A stretch of 49,133 bases of DNA from Nitrososphaerota archaeon (GTDB lineage Archaea; Thermoproteota; Nitrososphaeria; Nitrososphaerales; Nitrosopumilaceae), in contig JAGWHQ010000011.1 of NCBI GenBank assembly GCA_028866655.1, positions 1 to 49,133 on the forward strand. The letters are read 5' to 3'. The translations under genes and the position numbers were made by a program. Positions 30,488 to 39,772 of the stretch are shown piece after piece. The first letter of the stretch is position 1, and the number at the start of each line of letters is the position of its first letter. The notes beneath the pieces are model-generated. The model was not told where the DNA came from. It saw only the letters and a program-made list of their open reading frames with translations, and searched no databases.

Positions 30488-31045
30488 TCAGGTAGTTTCC
30501 CATCTTTTAAACAGGTTATGCTCAATTCCAAATTGATCCAAGCATTTTCCTATTACGTGATTCAAAATATCATCAATATTCTTTGGTCTGTTGTAAAAAC
30601 CTGGCATGGCAGGTAGTATGACTACTCCAATTCTTGAAAGCTTGAGCATGTTTTCTAGATGAATACTGGTAAGTGGAGTTTCTCTTGGAACTAGAACTAG
30701 TTTGCGAGATTCTTTCATGGTAACTCCAGCAGCTCGGGCAACCAGAGTTTCTTCATATCCATTTGCAATACTTGAAAGAGTTTTCATGGTACAGGGAATG
30801 ACTATCATGCCATCTGTCTTGTGTGTTCCACTTGATACACTTGCAGCCATGTTGGAATCATCTGAATAATGACTTGCCAGTGATTTTACATATTTCAAAT
30901 CATAATCAGTTTCTAATACCAAACATTTCTTTGCCCATTCTGTCATGATTAGATGAACATCAACATTGCATTGTTTGAGAACCTCTAGCATTCTTACGCC
31001 GTATAGAATTCCCGAGCTTCCGGTTAATCCTATGATTAATCTCAT
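30488..31045 (-). CDS. ubiX: UbiX-family flavin prenyltransferase
   Basis: A 185-residue flavoprotein that prenylates FMN for UbiD-type decarboxylases. Hallmarks: N-terminal IIGLTGSSGILYGVRMLEVL FMN loop, the central VIPCTMKTLSSIANGYEETLVARAAGVTMKE and the LVLVPRETPLTSIHLENML run with GVVILPAMPGFYNRP. Length matches UbiX/Pad1. No ubiD gene is in the window. Divergent from the HTH gene at 31127. Confidence 0.93.
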   Translation of the reverse strand: MRLIIGLTGSSGILYGVRMLEVLKQCNVDVHLIMTEWAKKCLVLETDYDLKYVKSLASHYSDDSNMAASVSSGTHKTDGMIVIPCTMKTLSSIANGYEETLVARAAGVTMKESRKLVLVPRETPLTSIHLENMLKLSRIGVVILPAMPGFYNRPKNIDDILNHVIGKCLDQFGIEHNLFKRWETT

Positions 31046-31126
31046 GAGACGATTGACCGTGTTCCATATTTATTTTCAGCTGTGATTTTGGCATGTTTAT
31101 TTATGGCATTATGGGTCTCAATATTT

Positions 31127-31495
31127 ATGAGTGTCAATATTGATACTGTTGAAGAAAATATTGTCTCAGAGCTTCGATTATCTCCAATACAATCTAAAGT
31201 CTATGTCTTGGTTGTAATGAAAGGTAAAATGTCTGCTAAAGACATAGCAAATGCTCTGAACATATCTGAAGATGATGCACATAAAGTCGCAACAAGTCTT
31301 ATTCAAAATGGTGGCTTTATTGATATCACAAAAACAGAGTTTGAATCAATGCATCCTAGATTTGCTGTTGTCAATATGTATAGAAGAATGTGCGAAAGGG
31401 AAAATATTTTGTTCAAAAAGAATCTCTTGGTAGATAACATCTCAATTGTTTTAGAAAAACCATATGATGATGCAAGAACTAAATATAACCGATAA
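31127..31495 (+). CDS. TrmB-like winged-helix regulator
   Basis: A 122-residue protein beginning MSVNIDTVEENIVSELRLSP. The LSPIQSKVYVLVVMKGKMSAKDIANALNISEDDAHKVATSLIQNGGFIDI segment is the winged helix of TrmB-type regulators, lacking the sugar-binding domain. The frame opens at GTG 31082, but ATG 31127 is about 27 nt after a TTTATTTAT box and begins the conserved part. Its stop is 13 nt from the next gene's ATG, so they form an operon. Confidence 0.75.
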   Translation: MSVNIDTVEENIVSELRLSPIQSKVYVLVVMKGKMSAKDIANALNISEDDAHKVATSLIQNGGFIDITKTEFESMHPRFAVVNMYRRMCERENILFKKNLLVDNISIVLEKPYDDARTKYNR

Positions 31496-31505
31496 TGGAG
31501 GAGGA
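31496..31505 (+). promoter_or_regulatory. Shine-Dalgarno of the 31509 gene
   Basis: TGGAGGAGGA follows directly after the stop of the TrmB-like gene and precedes ATG 31509 by a few bases. It fixes the start of that gene and contrasts with the leaderless starts of first-in-operon genes elsewhere in the window. Confidence 0.65.
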
Positions 31506-31508
31506 AAC

Positions 31509-31910
31509 ATGTCTACAGACGAAGAATCTTCTTGTAATCATGAAATAGTGTATTTTGGAGTTACAAATGTAAATTATGAAAGAAGGACAATAGGTTCAGT
31601 TGATACGTGGAGATGTGTAAAATGCAAGAAAATTTTCTGTGAAGAAAAACAACTTGGAATTGAAAGCATTGTAGACTATGTTGGAATGCCCAAGATATCT
31701 CCAGATCAAAAATGGGCTGTACTTTTATGCAATCTCAAAAAACACAAAGATAAATGGAAATTAGTCAAGATAAAACAAAATGATGAAATTCAACATGAAT
31801 GTGTTGATGAAAAAGTGATAAAACTCCGAGTCAATGATTTTAAGATTGATGATGATAAGCATTGGAGCTTTCTTATCGAAAACTCGATTAACAAAGCAGT
31901 AGAGATCTAA
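31509..31910 (+). CDS. Hypothetical protein with N-terminal cysteine pairs
   Basis: A 133-residue protein starting MSTDEESSCNHEIVYFGVTN, with WRCVKCKKIFCEEKQ giving a CxxC plus Cys. These are possible zinc ligands along with Cys9 and His11. The remainder is charged with alternating strands (KWKLVKIKQNDEIQHECVDEKVIKLRV). The ORF opens upstream, but ATG 31509 has an excellent Shine-Dalgarno. It is the second gene of an operon with the TrmB-like regulator. Family not recognised. Confidence 0.68.
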   Translation: MSTDEESSCNHEIVYFGVTNVNYERRTIGSVDTWRCVKCKKIFCEEKQLGIESIVDYVGMPKISPDQKWAVLLCNLKKHKDKWKLVKIKQNDEIQHECVDEKVIKLRVNDFKIDDDKHWSFLIENSINKAVEI

Positions 31911-31917
31911 GTTTTAC

Positions 31918-32202
31918 ATGGACATTCAAGTTCATATCAATAATGTTCGTGGCAGTCAAATAGCTGCCAAAATAACTGGTACCTTTAACGTTGATGGTCA
32001 TCCATTCAAGTTCAACGCAATAGCCTTTGGTAGAATCGGTGGTCATAACATTGGTGCCAAAATATCAAAGATGGTGGAAAAGAATCTTGTGAAACTTGGT
32101 TATGATGTAGATGAGGTGATAAATGAACTCCAACAAAAACTTGTTCGCGGAGATATCACTCTTCCAGAAGGGCTCACAAAAGAGTCCTTTGCAGATGGCT
32201 AG
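31918..32202 (+). CDS. Conserved hypothetical protein
   Basis: A 94-residue protein beginning [20 protein letters not shown], with [27 protein letters not shown] and a C-terminal helix ([20 protein letters not shown]). It is probably a small alpha/beta fold. It starts 7 nt after the previous gene, so it is the third gene of the operon. Its stop overlaps mtnP by a CTAG tetranucleotide. Family not recognised. Confidence 0.72.
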   Translation: MDIQVHINNVRGSQIAAKITGTFNVDGHPFKFNAIAFGRIGGHNIGAKISKMVEKNLVKLGYDVDEVINELQQKLVRGDITLPEGLTKESFADG

Positions 32203-32993
32203 AACTGGGCTTCTTCAAATGCCTTGTGACACAAACAACCACGTTGTTCTGGTATTGAATCAAAAAGCAATGATAGTATGCTCTTTGTAGTTCCTACATT
32301 TTTAGATAAAGTCTCTAGGACTTCTTTTGCAGTGACTGGCTTGTCTGCCCATACATCATAGTCTGTTACTGTGGAAATTGATACATAACACATTTGAGCT
32401 TCTCTTGCAAGTTGACATTCTGGAACCAGGGTCATACCTATGATGTCTGCACCTATTACATTTTTGTAGAATTTTGATTCGGCTCTTGTTGAAAATCTAG
32501 GTCCTTCAATGCAAATGTATGTGGCATCTTTGTGAATGTGTAAATTCATTTTCTTTGCTACATTGGAAACAACATTTTGCAGTTCAGGACAAAATGGATC
32601 CGCTACTGATATGTGAATAACTTTGTTGTCTTCATAAAGCGTATATTTTCTTGATTTTGTAAAGTCTATAAATTGAGATGGAAGTACGACATCTCCAGGT
32701 TTTAGTTCCTCTTTTAGACTTCCAACTGCTGATGGTGCTATGATTCTCTTAATTCCCATCTCTTTGAATGCCCAGATGTTTGCTCTGAAATTTATCAGGT
32801 GAGGTGGAATGGTATGTTTTTTACCATGCCTTGGCATGAATGCAACCTTTCTTCCCTTGTAAACTCCAACTGTTATTGAATCTGAAGTTTTTCCAAATGG
32901 GGTATCTATTGTAATTTCTTTGCTTTCTGTAAGTAGACCTGAATCATATATTCCGGTACCTCCAAAGATTCCTATTTCTGCTTGCTCTGTCAA
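32199..32993 (-). CDS. mtnP: S-methyl-5'-thioadenosine phosphorylase
   Basis: A 264-residue PNP-family enzyme that phosphorolyses methylthioadenosine to adenine and methylthioribose-1-phosphate. Hallmarks: [15 protein letters not shown] phosphate loop, [51 protein letters not shown] and [25 protein letters not shown]. Its start overlaps apt by 4 nt. The adenine it releases is recycled by APT, so the operon makes metabolic sense. Confidence 0.95.
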   Translation of the reverse strand: MTEQAEIGIFGGTGIYDSGLLTESKEITIDTPFGKTSDSITVGVYKGRKVAFMPRHGKKHTIPPHLINFRANIWAFKEMGIKRIIAPSAVGSLKEELKPGDVVLPSQFIDFTKSRKYTLYEDNKVIHISVADPFCPELQNVVSNVAKKMNLHIHKDATYICIEGPRFSTRAESKFYKNVIGADIIGMTLVPECQLAREAQMCYVSISTVTDYDVWADKPVTAKEVLETLSKNVGTTKSILSLLFDSIPEQRGCLCHKAFEEAQF

Positions 32994-33502
32994 TATTTCA
33001 CCAATGCGTTGTATTTGTAACCCTTGATTGATTTTGATCCTTTGAGATCAGTCAATTCTATTATAAATGCAAAACCTGATACGTTGCCCCCTACTTTTTC
33101 AACTAGGCTTGCGGCTGCTTTTGCAGTACCCCCAGTTGCAAGCAAATCATCACAAATGTACACCTTTTGACCTTTCTTTATTGCATTGGTCTGAATTTCC
33201 ATTGTTGCAGTTCCATATTCAATGTTGTATGTTGTTTTATGAGTAATGCCTGGTAATTTTCCTTGTTTTCTAATCATTATCATTCCTTTATTGTATTTGA
33301 GAGCTAATGCACATGCTAGAGGAAAACCTCTTGATTCTATTCCTGCAAAAACGTCTACATCACTTGGATGTATTATTTTTGTAAATTCATCTATGACAAG
33401 TGATAAAGCTGCTGGGTCTCTTAAGAGTGGACTAATGTCTCTGAATAAAATTCCTTTTTTTGGAAAGTCTGGTATCTCATCTATCTTGTTCTTTAGATTC
33501 AC
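32990..33502 (-). CDS. apt: Adenine phosphoribosyltransferase
   Basis: A 170-residue type I PRTase that makes AMP from adenine and PRPP. The [19 protein letters not shown] segment, [27 protein letters not shown] and the PRPP-binding [17 protein letters not shown] loop are all characteristic. GTG start. First gene of the apt-mtnP pair, 4-nt overlap; downstream salvage partner of MTA phosphorylase. Confidence 0.93.
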   Translation of the reverse strand: MNLKNKIDEIPDFPKKGILFRDISPLLRDPAALSLVIDEFTKIIHPSDVDVFAGIESRGFPLACALALKYNKGMIMIRKQGKLPGITHKTTYNIEYGTATMEIQTNAIKKGQKVYICDDLLATGGTAKAAASLVEKVGGNVSGFAFIIELTDLKGSKSIKGYKYNALVKY

Positions 33503-33549
33503 AAATCGTTCTCAAGTATTGGATGTAAAAAATATTGCTAATTGATTCC

Positions 33550-35742
33550 TTACTGGATTGTCATGCTGATTGTAGCTTTACCTGTGACAGAAGATGCTTC
33601 TACTGTGTATGTTCCTGGGTTGACATCACGTGGGACTTGCCAAGCTGTGCTATAGTCACCTCTATTTGTTGCCGAAGTAGGCAATTTGTCAATAACGGTG
33701 CTGTTGCTGTTTATGGTGATCTCTACTGATGCAGTAACACCAGCATCGCTTCCAGAAATTGTTACAATATCTCCTGACGTGTATGCTCCTGAAGCTCTAT
33801 CAAGAGAAATTGTGATTGCTTGGGTTGTTGATTTGACCACTATTGGTATGGATGAATGATTAACTCCACTGGTACCATCTAGTTTCCATGTTCCTGGAAT
33901 TGAAATGGACGGGAGATTAAAATCAAATGAAGAAAAGTGGCCTGTCTTGTCTGAAAATGTCTGTACGGTTTTTACTACTTGACCATTGGGGTCAGTTAAG
34001 GAAAGTTGGAGAAGACTGTTTGTATTTGCAGTGGTTCCGATAATTATGATGTTGTCTCCTGGCAAGTATGAATCCTTTACAGTGCTAAGTGTGATTTTTC
34101 CAGTATTGGTTGAAAGTCCTACGGCAAATGATTGCTCTACTTTTTCTTCTGCATGGGAAACCACGGCAGCATAAATTCCTGGCGTGTATGATGTCAAATT
34201 GAATGAATATGTTGCTTGTCCGCCTGATCCTAGATTGATAATGTCTGCAAATTTTTGTGTGTCTGAAGGATCTACTATAATGAGATTCAAAGTTGATGCT
34301 GGAGGGCCTGTAACACTAATGACTGGATTGTCTGTATTTTGATAACTCAGCTTGTCTAATGTTGCTGTTATGGGTTGAGATACATCTTGGCCCACTCCAA
34401 ATAATATAGTCACAAGATCAGTGCCTTGAGTTACAGTTGCCGTATAAGTTCCTTTTATGGCGGAATCATCTAACTTGTATGATATGGAGACAGTGCCAGT
34501 AGATGACACATTTGCATCCTTTGAATAAATGGGTTGATTGGTAGGGTCTGTTATTACAAAATGTACGAGCTGATTTGAGATCGAAGTACCGTTTATGATG
34601 ACTGTTTGTCCTGGTTCATACCTTGTAGCAGATGGCACAATTGAGATGTTGTGAGTTGTGACAATGTTGTATTGTTTAGTTACCTGAGTTTTTCCGTCTG
34701 ATGCTGTAACTGAATATTGGCCAAAATCTCTATCAATTGGTACTACATCCTTCATTGCATAGTTTCCATTTTTGTCTGCTTGTACAACTGAAGTTGTTAT
34801 TGGGTTTCCTTTTGTATCTAACAGAGTTAGGGTTACAGTACTTCCAGGATTGTCTGTTCCGTTAATTGAATTTGTATCTCCTCTGTGGTAGATGGGATTG
34901 ACATTTAGTGTTAGAGCAATATTGGTAACTGGACCCGCACTACTGCGAGTTGATGGTTCCTTGATGTTTGTAGAAAATGATTTTTGATTATTTTGTTGGT
35001 CTTTTAGAATGAAATTAGCACTACCTGGCTGTTCTGATGCTGGCAAAAGTACGGTTGTGACAAAGTTTCCGTTATTATCTGCTGAAAATGAGTCTATCTT
35101 GTCATTGCCCACATACAAATCAAGACTGGCTTGTGCTGAAAAACTAAAACCAACTACACGAATGTGAGAATTTGGTGCTGGAGTAGCAGGAATTATTCTA
35201 AATGTTGATGTGTCAAGTATGCCTTTTGGTATTGGTGGTGGAGGTGGAATAGTATTTGTTGTTTTACCAGGATTCTGACCGCTGCTTTGACTATTGCCAG
35301 GTTGTTGACCTGTCTGTCCTACTTGATTAGTATTAGTTTGTGGAATTCCAATCTGACCTGATTCACCATCTGATGTTTTCCAATCCATGATTGGTGCTTG
35401 TTGATCCGTCTTGATTCCAAAAGATGTTGTTGTCCCTGGTTGGAGTGGTTCTATTGCACTAAATGCCAAAGTAGTTGGTGAAGTCTTGACACCTGTCCAG
35501 TCGTTTTGTATGCTAAATGATTTGAATGTGCCCGTACCGTTTATCTGTAAGGTAAATGAAACAATGTTTCCAGTATTATTTGCACTATTGCTAACTGAAA
35601 TCATAGTCTGTCCTTCTGTATTAGTTGCAGTTACAGTTACAAATTTTGAATCTGCATAAACTGGGTATACTGTATATGTTACAAATGTGCTACCCAGGAG
35701 TAGAGCAAGAATAATGACTGATTTTAATAACACGTTACTCAT
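33550..35742 (-). CDS. Large secreted protein with Ig-like/bacterial-type repeat domains
   Basis: A 730-residue exported protein. Residues 1-30 form a signal peptide (VLLKSVIILALLLGSTFVTYTV, then YADSK). Residues 31-125 are an ordered beta domain. Residues 130-172 are a low-complexity linker rich in Q, G, N, S and a PPPPPIP stretch. From about 180 to the end there are at least five beta-sandwich repeats of about 90-100 residues, each with GxTVxIxGT-like turns such as YEPGQTVIINGTS, YLPGDNIIIIGTT and YTSGDIVTISGSD. There is no C-terminal anchor. Probably an S-layer-associated or surface adhesion protein; ligand unknown. Confidence 0.82.
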   Translation of the reverse strand: MSNVLLKSVIILALLLGSTFVTYTVYPVYADSKFVTVTATNTEGQTMISVSNSANNTGNIVSFTLQINGTGTFKSFSIQNDWTGVKTSPTTLAFSAIEPLQPGTTTSFGIKTDQQAPIMDWKTSDGESGQIGIPQTNTNQVGQTGQQPGNSQSSGQNPGKTTNTIPPPPPIPKGILDTSTFRIIPATPAPNSHIRVVGFSFSAQASLDLYVGNDKIDSFSADNNGNFVTTVLLPASEQPGSANFILKDQQNNQKSFSTNIKEPSTRSSAGPVTNIALTLNVNPIYHRGDTNSINGTDNPGSTVTLTLLDTKGNPITTSVVQADKNGNYAMKDVVPIDRDFGQYSVTASDGKTQVTKQYNIVTTHNISIVPSATRYEPGQTVIINGTSISNQLVHFVITDPTNQPIYSKDANVSSTGTVSISYKLDDSAIKGTYTATVTQGTDLVTILFGVGQDVSQPITATLDKLSYQNTDNPVISVTGPPASTLNLIIVDPSDTQKFADIINLGSGGQATYSFNLTSYTPGIYAAVVSHAEEKVEQSFAVGLSTNTGKITLSTVKDSYLPGDNIIIIGTTANTNSLLQLSLTDPNGQVVKTVQTFSDKTGHFSSFDFNLPSISIPGTWKLDGTSGVNHSSIPIVVKSTTQAITISLDRASGAYTSGDIVTISGSDAGVTASVEITINSNSTVIDKLPTSATNRGDYSTAWQVPRDVNPGTYTVEASSVTGKATISMTIQ

Positions 35743-35849
35743 GAATTCACAACCTCTCTCTAAATTAAATCTTAATAAGAAATTCTACTTTGTCGTCTTG
35801 TATTATAGTATGATTTATGAGTAAAGTACAAATGGTGATATTTTTTGTC

Positions 35850-37931
35850 TCATCTACTGCCCGTTGCAGCTGATTGGACCCCTAGATTTTGATTCTGTCT
35901 TATTCTCTCTGCAATTAATCTGTATAATGACCTAAATTGGTCCTTTGTCTTGTCTGATAAAAAGTCTGTTTCTCCTAATACTATTTTTTCACAAATGTAT
36001 CTACAAATATCTTCTCTATCAAATGTCTCCCAGCCCAAATGTTGATTCTCTTTCCAAATTTCATTTAGATTGTCTATTATGCTCTTCTTGCCCTTGCTTG
36101 CTACTTGATCTTTGGTCAGTGTTACGTATCCTTCTTTTCTTAATCTAACTTCATAAGTTTGGTTTACAGCATAAAGATAATCATCTTCTACCATGAGGTC
36201 TTCGATGAACAATTTGGGCTGTCCTGCAAGTTCAAAAAAGACCATTTGTACTGATTTAAATTCATTAGATTGAAGCTCTGAAGAAATTCTTCTTGATTCC
36301 TCGGTATTATCTAATAAGATGAAAGTGTCGTATCCATGATTTTTATAAAATATTGCAAGCGACATGACTGAATTCTTGTTGTATGCTGCAACTATGTTAA
36401 GTGGATTCATGGAAAGATTTGGATCTTTTAGGAATCTGTCAAATGCATTTAGATACATGCAATCTGACATGGTTTCAACTATTATTACAGGTCTAGAGTT
36501 AAAGCCTATCTGTTTGTCTACTATTGATTCTACTAGGCCTCTTGACAGACCATATAATATTGGAATAAGAGTTTGATCATCTGCATTCCAATAATCATAA
36601 TAGATCTTACTTAGGTGTCTTCTCTTATCAAGCTCTACTACCAACAGATTTCCTTGAGTATAATCAAATATCATAAAAGGTGAGTGAGTCGCATAAAGTA
36701 TTTGATTGGAGCCTGCAAGGCCTTTTAATAAATCTGAAATTCCTCTCTGTTGTGCGGGATGGAGGTTTCTTGCAGGCTCGTCAAGCAAAAGTATTGCTTC
36801 CTTTAGTTCTGCCTTTTGTGTCTCTGCTGCAAAGTTTACAATAAATGAGAAAGTCCACTTGAACCCCTCTGCTCTTCTGTTGAGTAATCCTGTATTTGTT
36901 ACGGTACCGTCTTTGTGAACATCTGATATGACTACACTCAATACATTTCCCGGATTCCATCTCAATTCAACATGGATGGGGTCTCCTTTCCAAGCAGGAT
37001 TGAGTTTTTCACTGAGCCTTCTGCTTGCAGTGTGTAATAATTTTATCAATCTTGATGGACTGTTCTGAACTTCTTCTAACTTCTGAGCATCAAGCTCTGC
37101 TAGATAAAATAAATTGTTTACAGTCTCTGCCTTGTCAAACTCTTCGATATACTCCAATCCTTTTGATCTGATACCTTTTGTCTCTCTGACAAATTCTTCA
37201 AGATCAATGTTTCCAAGTATCTTTTTGTAATCTGAAAAGTAGACAAATCTTGGATGTAACTTGTCCTCTATGAAATTATCTAGAGCAGAACGTTCGTTTG
37301 TTCCTATTAGCATGTTATCAAATATAGTTTCTAAATCTTGGTAGATGTCTTTCCACTCTGAAATTATCTTGGGTTCCTGTGATGCAATCAAGTAGACGTT
37401 GTTGTTAAACTCAGCCATCATGTCCATGAATACTTCTCGAGTTCGTGGAGGTGGGGCATTTAGAAACTTGGTATCTACCCTGATTCGGATGGGGTTTGGC
37501 ATGGCTTCCACAAAAGACTTGATTCTTTCTACAAAGTTTTCCCAAGAGTTGAGTCTTTTACTTGCCTCTCCGCTGATTTTTACCTCACCAAAATCATATT
37601 GTACTCTGGGATTCTTATTTGTCCTGAAGATCTTCATCTTTCTTATATCTTGAAGATTTGGAAATTTCTCTCGAATTAGTGCAGTCTCTTTCTCACTTAG
37701 AACAAACTCTCCCTCTGCTAATCTTACTTCTGACTTGAGTTCCTCATTCATTTCATCACACAAATCTAATTCTGAAAGTTTTGTATCCTTGTTAAGTAAC
37801 GTAAGAGCTTCTAAAATTGTAGTTTTTCCACTTTCATTTCTTCCAACAAATGCTGCAAGATCTCCAACTTTGATTTCCCCTGAATCATGAATGCAACGAT
37901 AACCTTGAACTCTGAATTTTCTAAGTCGCAT
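35850..37931 (-). CDS. OLD-like ATPase with C-terminal TOPRIM-like nuclease region
   Basis: A 693-residue SMC/OLD-type ATPase. The Walker A FVGRNESGKTT lies at residues 28-38. The middle is a long coiled and helical insertion. The ABC-type Walker B AILLLDEPARNLHPAQQRG is at about 383-400, then the H-loop YATHSPFMI. The C-terminal third is consistent with a TOPRIM fold: VIIVETMSDCMYL near residue 484, with Glu as the first metal ligand, and TFILLDNTEES near 535 for the Asp. OLD proteins (including phage P2 Old and Gabija GajA) are nucleases used in defence. No UvrD-type helicase partner is adjacent, so Gabija is not supported. Confidence 0.82.
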   Translation of the reverse strand: MRLRKFRVQGYRCIHDSGEIKVGDLAAFVGRNESGKTTILEALTLLNKDTKLSELDLCDEMNEELKSEVRLAEGEFVLSEKETALIREKFPNLQDIRKMKIFRTNKNPRVQYDFGEVKISGEASKRLNSWENFVERIKSFVEAMPNPIRIRVDTKFLNAPPPRTREVFMDMMAEFNNNVYLIASQEPKIISEWKDIYQDLETIFDNMLIGTNERSALDNFIEDKLHPRFVYFSDYKKILGNIDLEEFVRETKGIRSKGLEYIEEFDKAETVNNLFYLAELDAQKLEEVQNSPSRLIKLLHTASRRLSEKLNPAWKGDPIHVELRWNPGNVLSVVISDVHKDGTVTNTGLLNRRAEGFKWTFSFIVNFAAETQKAELKEAILLLDEPARNLHPAQQRGISDLLKGLAGSNQILYATHSPFMIFDYTQGNLLVVELDKRRHLSKIYYDYWNADDQTLIPILYGLSRGLVESIVDKQIGFNSRPVIIVETMSDCMYLNAFDRFLKDPNLSMNPLNIVAAYNKNSVMSLAIFYKNHGYDTFILLDNTEESRRISSELQSNEFKSVQMVFFELAGQPKLFIEDLMVEDDYLYAVNQTYEVRLRKEGYVTLTKDQVASKGKKSIIDNLNEIWKENQHLGWETFDREDICRYICEKIVLGETDFLSDKTKDQFRSLYRLIAERIRQNQNLGVQSAATGSR

Positions 37932-38036
37932 CTAGCGGCTATTGGCTTGGCTGTGATTTAACTTATTCGTCAAATTTGTTACTTGAATCTTTTTCGACCA
38001 AATAGATATATGGGAACTAGAGCGGTTATACCATAA

Positions 38037-38519
38037 TTGGCAGTAAAAAAAATTGCTTATGTTGTTTTTGTCTTTCCTGTAATTGTATCATTGATTTTTG
38101 GAGGATACGTATTGTCTGATGTTTTGGGACAACCTGATAGACAATTAAACATGTGGCAATTCAAAGTTACATCTGACATAGGACAACAACAAGGAGATAA
38201 ACAAATCAGACTCATCAATCTTGTAAGTAACTATACAGTATCAACACCATTGAACTTTAGCGTAATGGTAAACGACACTTCATTTGATTGCGGTGACTTG
38301 TACATGACAATATACGATCCAAATGAATCTCCAAAACAGGTACTTGTCCAGCACGCTTACTTTACACAATGCTTTGCACAAACCAATTCTTCTCTACCAA
38401 TTCAGGATACTTTTTCGTCTGTGATTGATAAACCTGGCATATATCAGATTGTGGCACAAATGAAGGACAAGACCAATCAAAATAGTATTAGTGTAATGGC
38501 CAACATCCGGGTACAATAA
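38037..38519 (+). CDS. Membrane-anchored extracytoplasmic beta-rich protein
   Basis: A 160-residue protein starting at TTG. Residues 6-27 form the anchor or signal segment (IAYVVFVFPVIVSLIFGGYVL). The rest is an outward beta-rich domain with sequons (NYTVSTPLNFSVMVNDTS) and Cys79 and Cys107, which could form a disulfide. It resembles small Ig-like cupredoxin-sized domains but lacks copper ligands in the usual order. Two TATA-like stretches precede the start. Function unknown. Confidence 0.7.
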   Translation: MAVKKIAYVVFVFPVIVSLIFGGYVLSDVLGQPDRQLNMWQFKVTSDIGQQQGDKQIRLINLVSNYTVSTPLNFSVMVNDTSFDCGDLYMTIYDPNESPKQVLVQHAYFTQCFAQTNSSLPIQDTFSSVIDKPGIYQIVAQMKDKTNQNSISVMANIRVQ

Positions 38520-38591
38520 GAAAATTATATGTTATTATATTGCACGAGTGTTAGCAATAACTGGAGTACTGTTATAATTTAGTGATTAATC

Positions 38592-39179
38592 ATGGCTAAA
38601 AAAGAAAAAAAACCAATCAAAAAGGCTGAAGACAAGAAGGAAATAGCCAAGGCAGAAAAGAAAAAAGAATTACCAAAGGTCGCCAAGAAAGTAGAATCTG
38701 CCAAGCCAGAAAAGAAAAAATCTAAAGACGACAAGAAAAAGGAGACCGAACTCTCAGAAGAGGAACTTGAAGCAATTGATGAAAAAGAGATCGAAAATTT
38801 CCAGATAGAAGGTCTTGATATGGAAAAATTAAAGACAACTGTTTTGGGCTTGGTTGCAAAACGTGGAGACAACGGTATGTTTCAAAGTGAACTCTGGAAA
38901 AAACTCAAACTCTCAAGCAGAGATGGCTCAAGACTTGCGTTAAAGCTTGAAAGACAACACTTGGTAAAAAGAGAAAAAATTCTTGAAAATGGGCGTTGGA
39001 CTTACAAGCTAAAGATTGCTCATGTACCTGTAACTACACAATCGATAGAATCTGCTCCTTGTCTGATATGTCCTGTGGAATCAAAGTGTACGCTTGAGGG
39101 AGAAATTAGTCCAAGAACTTGTCCTTTGATTGAACAATGGGTATTGACTGAACTTTCTACTAAAAAGGTAAAGAAATGA
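38592..39179 (+). CDS. TFE-beta / RPC34-like transcription factor with 4-Cys cluster
   Basis: A 195-residue protein. Residues 1-55 form a Lys/Glu-rich flexible tail. A winged helix at about 75-140 has LGLVAKRGDNGMFQSELWKKLKLSSRDGSRLALKLERQHLVKRE and the YKLK wing. Cys157, Cys160, Cys166 and Cys177 near the C-terminus (APCLICPVESKCTLEG, then RTCPLIEQW) correspond to the cubane Fe-S cluster ligands of archaeal TFE-beta, the orthologue of RNA polymerase III subunit RPC34/RPC39. TFE-beta with TFE-alpha helps open promoters. It ends by ATGA overlap with ftsJ. Family assignment from motif order. Confidence 0.8.
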   Translation: MAKKEKKPIKKAEDKKEIAKAEKKKELPKVAKKVESAKPEKKKSKDDKKKETELSEEELEAIDEKEIENFQIEGLDMEKLKTTVLGLVAKRGDNGMFQSELWKKLKLSSRDGSRLALKLERQHLVKREKILENGRWTYKLKIAHVPVTTQSIESAPCLICPVESKCTLEGEISPRTCPLIEQWVLTELSTKKVKK

Positions 39180-39772
39180 AATTAATCGATGCAAGGCGTG
39201 ACTTGTATAGAAAGTTAGCACACAAGGAAGGATATCGAAGCAGAGCTGCATACAAACTAAAAGAACTAAACACGTCATACAGAATAATTGGTCCTGGATT
39301 TTCTGTCTTGGATCTTGGTTGTTCTCCTGGAGGGTGGAGTCAAGTTGCACATGAACTTGCAGGAAATAGAGGACAAGTCATGGGCATTGACAAATCATAT
39401 GTCGAAGAAATCCCAGAAGTTCATTTTATCAGGGGAGATATTGAGGATGAATCTGTTGTAGAACAAGTTTTCGAGTATTTCGGTGGAAAGGTAAATGCTG
39501 TAATCTGTGACTTGTCTCCTACAGTAACTGGTATGTGGGATGTAGACCATGCAAGACAAATCTCACTTAATTATGCTGCAAGTAAGATAGTGGATCAAGT
39601 GTTGGCAAAAAAAGGTAATGCACTATTCAAGGTCTTTGACGGTCAGTATTCTATCGAGTTTCGAGATTATATCAGAAAAAAGTTTGTCAAAGTACAATTG
39701 AGAAAACCTCAAGCAAGCAGAAAATCAAGCAGTGAGCTGTACTATGTCTGCTTGGGATATCTTGGAAACTAG
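39176..39772 (+). CDS. rlmE: FtsJ/RlmE-type rRNA 2'-O-methyltransferase
   Basis: A 198-residue Rossmann methyltransferase starting MKLIDARRDLYRKLAHKEGY. The YRSRAAYKLKELNTSY lead, SAM motif I LDLGCSPGGWSQVA, DIEDESVVEQV, and the catalytic K-D-K-E tetrad are consistent with RrmJ: Lys in AAYKLKEL, Asp in VICDLSP, Lys in LFKVFDG and Glu in SSSELYYV. It methylates 2'-OH of large-subunit rRNA. ATGA-coupled to TFE-beta; 4-nt CTAG overlap with convergent trm1. Confidence 0.93.
   Translation: MKLIDARRDLYRKLAHKEGYRSRAAYKLKELNTSYRIIGPGFSVLDLGCSPGGWSQVAHELAGNRGQVMGIDKSYVEEIPEVHFIRGDIEDESVVEQVFEYFGGKVNAVICDLSPTVTGMWDVDHARQISLNYAASKIVDQVLAKKGNALFKVFDGQYSIEFRDYIRKKFVKVQLRKPQASRKSSSELYYVCLGYLGN

Noticed and set aside
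35850-37931. Gabija (GajA-GajB) defence system
   Set aside because: Only the OLD-like ATPase is present; neither neighbour is a UvrD-type helicase.
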